NCBI GenBank assembly: GCA_903844785.1 | Contig: CAIMVB010000101.1 | Coordinates: forward strand, 1-5,118 | Reading direction: 5' to 3' | DNA length: 5,118 bases | Source: an uncultured Rhodospirillales bacterium | GTDB lineage: Bacteria; Pseudomonadota; Alphaproteobacteria; Acetobacterales; Acetobacteraceae | Shown: positions 3,714-5,118 of the stretch, piece by piece | Position numbering within the stretch: the first letter of the stretch is position 1 | How the letters are laid out: each line of letters begins with the position of its first letter | Made by a program: the position numbers and the translations under genes | The notes under the pieces: model-generated | What the model was told of the DNA's origin: nothing | Seen by the model: only the letters and a program-made list of their open reading frames with translations | The model's database searches: none

Positions 3714-5118
3714 ATGGCAGGAATTGTCGGAACCATCTGGGCTGGGGTTGCGCTGCGGCGCCTGAAAGCGGGGGCGGATCCTGATTCGCAGCCGCGCGCT
3801 GTCGCTATCCCTGCGCCTTGGGAAGATGAAGCCGGGGAGGCGCTGGCCGCGCTCGCCCCGGGAAGCGGCCCGGCCACGCTCCCAAGCGTGGCGGAGGCCT
3901 GGATTCAGCGCCTGACACTTCGCGGGCGGCGCCTTGGCTTGCTTGATGGCGCGGATGAGGCGGAAAGCCTGGCCGCCGGGCTGCGTTCCCTGATTCTGGC
4001 CCGGCGTGGTGCGCCGGGGGCTGAGATCTGGCGGGATGCACGCGGCGAAGGCCGTTTTGTGCTGAACCTGCCGGCCTTTTTGGATGGGGCAGGGGGTTTT
4101 GATGCGCCCGCCTATCGCGCCGCCTGCGCGCTTGCGGTGCAAACCTTGGATATTTGGGGGCATGGCAAGGCGGAAAGCCTGCGCCTTGGCTTCGCTGATC
4201 TGGCCGGGCTGCTGGCTGGTTTCGGCCTTGGCTATGACAGTAATGAGGCGCGAGATGTCGCCGCCGCCGTTGCCGGGCTGACCCGCGGTGCGGCCGAGGC
4301 TGAATCTGGCCGCCTGGCCACGCGTTTCGGCCCGCGCCATGCCGTGGCGCTGATCTGCCCGACCCCGCCCGAGGAAACCACCATCCCCGGCCTTGCCAAG
4401 GCAGCACGTGCGGCTTTGGCCGCCGCGGCGGCCTCCCCCGGTTTGCGCCATCGCGGTTGCATTGCGCTAGCCCCCGCCGATGGCGTGGAAGCGCTGCTGG
4501 GCGCGGAAAGCGCTGGCATTGCCCCGGCCCCAGGCGCAAGCCGCCCGGCGCGCGGCGAAGATGGGCGCGTGACGCAGGTGCCAACCCGCGCCGCCGAACG
4601 CGCAGGCGTTGATGCCGCCTGGCTACTGGCACCGGTGGCGCCTCAGGCACGTCGGGCGATGGAAGCGGCGGTGATGCCCTTCCTGGATGCGCCGCCACCC
4701 GCCATGCCGGCACCGGCGGAACTACCCGAAGCGCGCCGCGCCGCGCCCCGGCCAATCCATGCGCCCATTAGCCGCTGCTGGCGCGTGGCCATCGCTGGCA
4801 ATCGCGTGGCGATGCGCGCCATTGAAGATGATCGCGGCCATTTGCGGGAGATTTCCTTCTCCCTGCCGCGTGAAGCGGCGATGACGCGCGCCTTGATGGA
4901 AGCGCTCGCGCAAGCTGTATCGCTTGGCTTGGCGCAGGGCGTGCCTTTGGCAAGTTTTGTGAACGCCTATGCCTATGCGCCTGGCCATGGCGGCGCGGTG
5001 GAAGGTGATGTCGGCATTCGCCGCGCCACTTCCGTGCTGGATTGGGCCTTCAGGCGGCTCGCGCGCGATTATCTGGGGCGGGAGGATTTGCCGGACCCTG
5101 TTGAGGAAGAAACGCTGC
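3714..5118 (+). CDS. degenerate class II ribonucleotide reductase (NrdJ) paralogue, probably inactive; 3' end outside window
   Basis: There are 468 open codons running off the window. The order of segments follows the C-terminal half of NrdJ. DARGE (108-112) corresponds to the finger loop NPCGE, then NLPAFLD (118-124), LGFADLAGLLAGFGLGYDSN (158-177), IALAPADGVEALLGAESAGI (250-269) matching the phosphate-loop region, ARRAMEAAVMPFLDAP (312-327), a Pro/Ala linker (to about 350) and the TSCPD-type end (355-457), including ATSVLDWAFRRLARDYLGRE. NrdJ reduces ribonucleotides using adenosylcobalamin. Here the radical cysteine is R110, the finger-loop Asn is D108, the following cysteine segment is deleted, PTGT has become PADG, and the N-terminal half is absent. 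Catalysis is therefore not expected; a regulatory or partner role is inference. ATG 3714 is the only start after the upstream TAA (3672-3674). A TSCPD-domain protein is the likely database label. Fewer than about 30 residues are probably missing. Confidence 0.85.
   Translation, partial: MAGIVGTIWAGVALRRLKAGADPDSQPRAVAIPAPWEDEAGEALAALAPGSGPATLPSVAEAWIQRLTLRGRRLGLLDGADEAESLAAGLRSLILARRGAPGAEIWRDARGEGRFVLNLPAFLDGAGGFDAPAYRAACALAVQTLDIWGHGKAESLRLGFADLAGLLAGFGLGYDSNEARDVAAAVAGLTRGAAEAESGRLATRFGPRHAVALICPTPPEETTIPGLAKAARAALAAAAASPGLRHRGCIALAPADGVEALLGAESAGIAPAPGASRPARGEDGRVTQVPTRAAERAGVDAAWLLAPVAPQARRAMEAAVMPFLDAPPPAMPAPAELPEARRAAPRPIHAPISRCWRVAIAGNRVAMRAIEDDRGHLREISFSLPREAAMTRALMEALAQAVSLGLAQGVPLASFVNAYAYAPGHGGAVEGDVGIRRATSVLDWAFRRLARDYLGREDLPDPVEEETL

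Noticed and set aside
3548..3877. N-terminal extension of the NDUFA12 frame up to 3877
   Set aside because: The extra 110 residues have no family similarity and would cross the divergent spacer and overlap the reductase-like gene; the family N-terminus matches the ATG at 3547.
3477..4451. Minus-strand open frame of 324 codons opposite the reductase-like gene
   Set aside because: Low-complexity Gln/Arg/Gly-rich translation with no recognisable motif. The plus strand in this stretch encodes sequence collinear with NrdJ, so this is an antisense shadow of GC-rich coding DNA.
3805..4755. Minus-strand open frame of 316 codons
   Set aside because: Arg/Pro/Ala-rich composition typical of an off-frame reading of high-GC coding sequence; overlaps the reductase-like gene throughout.

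Overview
The window looks like chromosomal DNA of a GC-rich alphaproteobacterium, most likely Rhodospirillales/Acetobacteraceae (a Roseomonas-like organism). The grounds are a Bug-type (TctC) binding protein beside an ETHE1/Blh-like metallo-hydrolase, a compact NDUFA12–mlaD–DUF2155 gene string typical of alphaproteobacteria, and a protein derived from the vitamin-B12-dependent (class II) ribonucleotide reductase. The genus-level guess is inference; no rRNA or marker gene is present. There are no tRNAs, mobile elements or CRISPR arrays.

Layout. Everything from 92 to 3547 is on the minus strand, so transcription runs right to left. In order of transcription these are an NDUFA12-family complex I accessory protein (3547-3206), a single-pass MlaD/MCE protein (3192-2698), an unrecognised 74-aa protein (2701-2477) and a secreted DUF2155 protein (2480-2121). 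The last three junctions are 13 bp, then two 4-bp ATGA overlaps, so this is almost certainly one operon. After a 68-bp gap with a possible promoter comes a persulfide-dioxygenase-like MBL-fold hydrolase (2052-1165). After 80 bp comes a periplasmic tricarboxylate-type binding protein (1084-92). A weak reading frame may start right after it and leave the window on the left.

The right part (3714-5118) is one plus-strand open frame of 468 codons that runs off the window. It is divergent from the NDUFA12 operon. It reads collinearly with the C-terminal half of class II ribonucleotide reductase (NrdJ), including a well preserved TSCPD-type C-terminal domain. The finger-loop motif that carries the radical cysteine (N-P-C-G-E) is D-A-R-G-E here, the surrounding cysteines are deleted, and the phosphate-binding P-T-G-T is P-A-D-G. 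It therefore appears to be a catalytically dead reductase paralogue (pseudoenzyme).

The 166-bp divergent spacer holds two NrdR-box-like 16-mers exactly 32 bp apart start to start, the geometry known for NrdR operators. It also holds a perfect 6-bp hairpin that ends at the base before the start codon. Together these suggest that the paralogue is co-regulated with deoxyribonucleotide synthesis. This is the most interesting part of the window.
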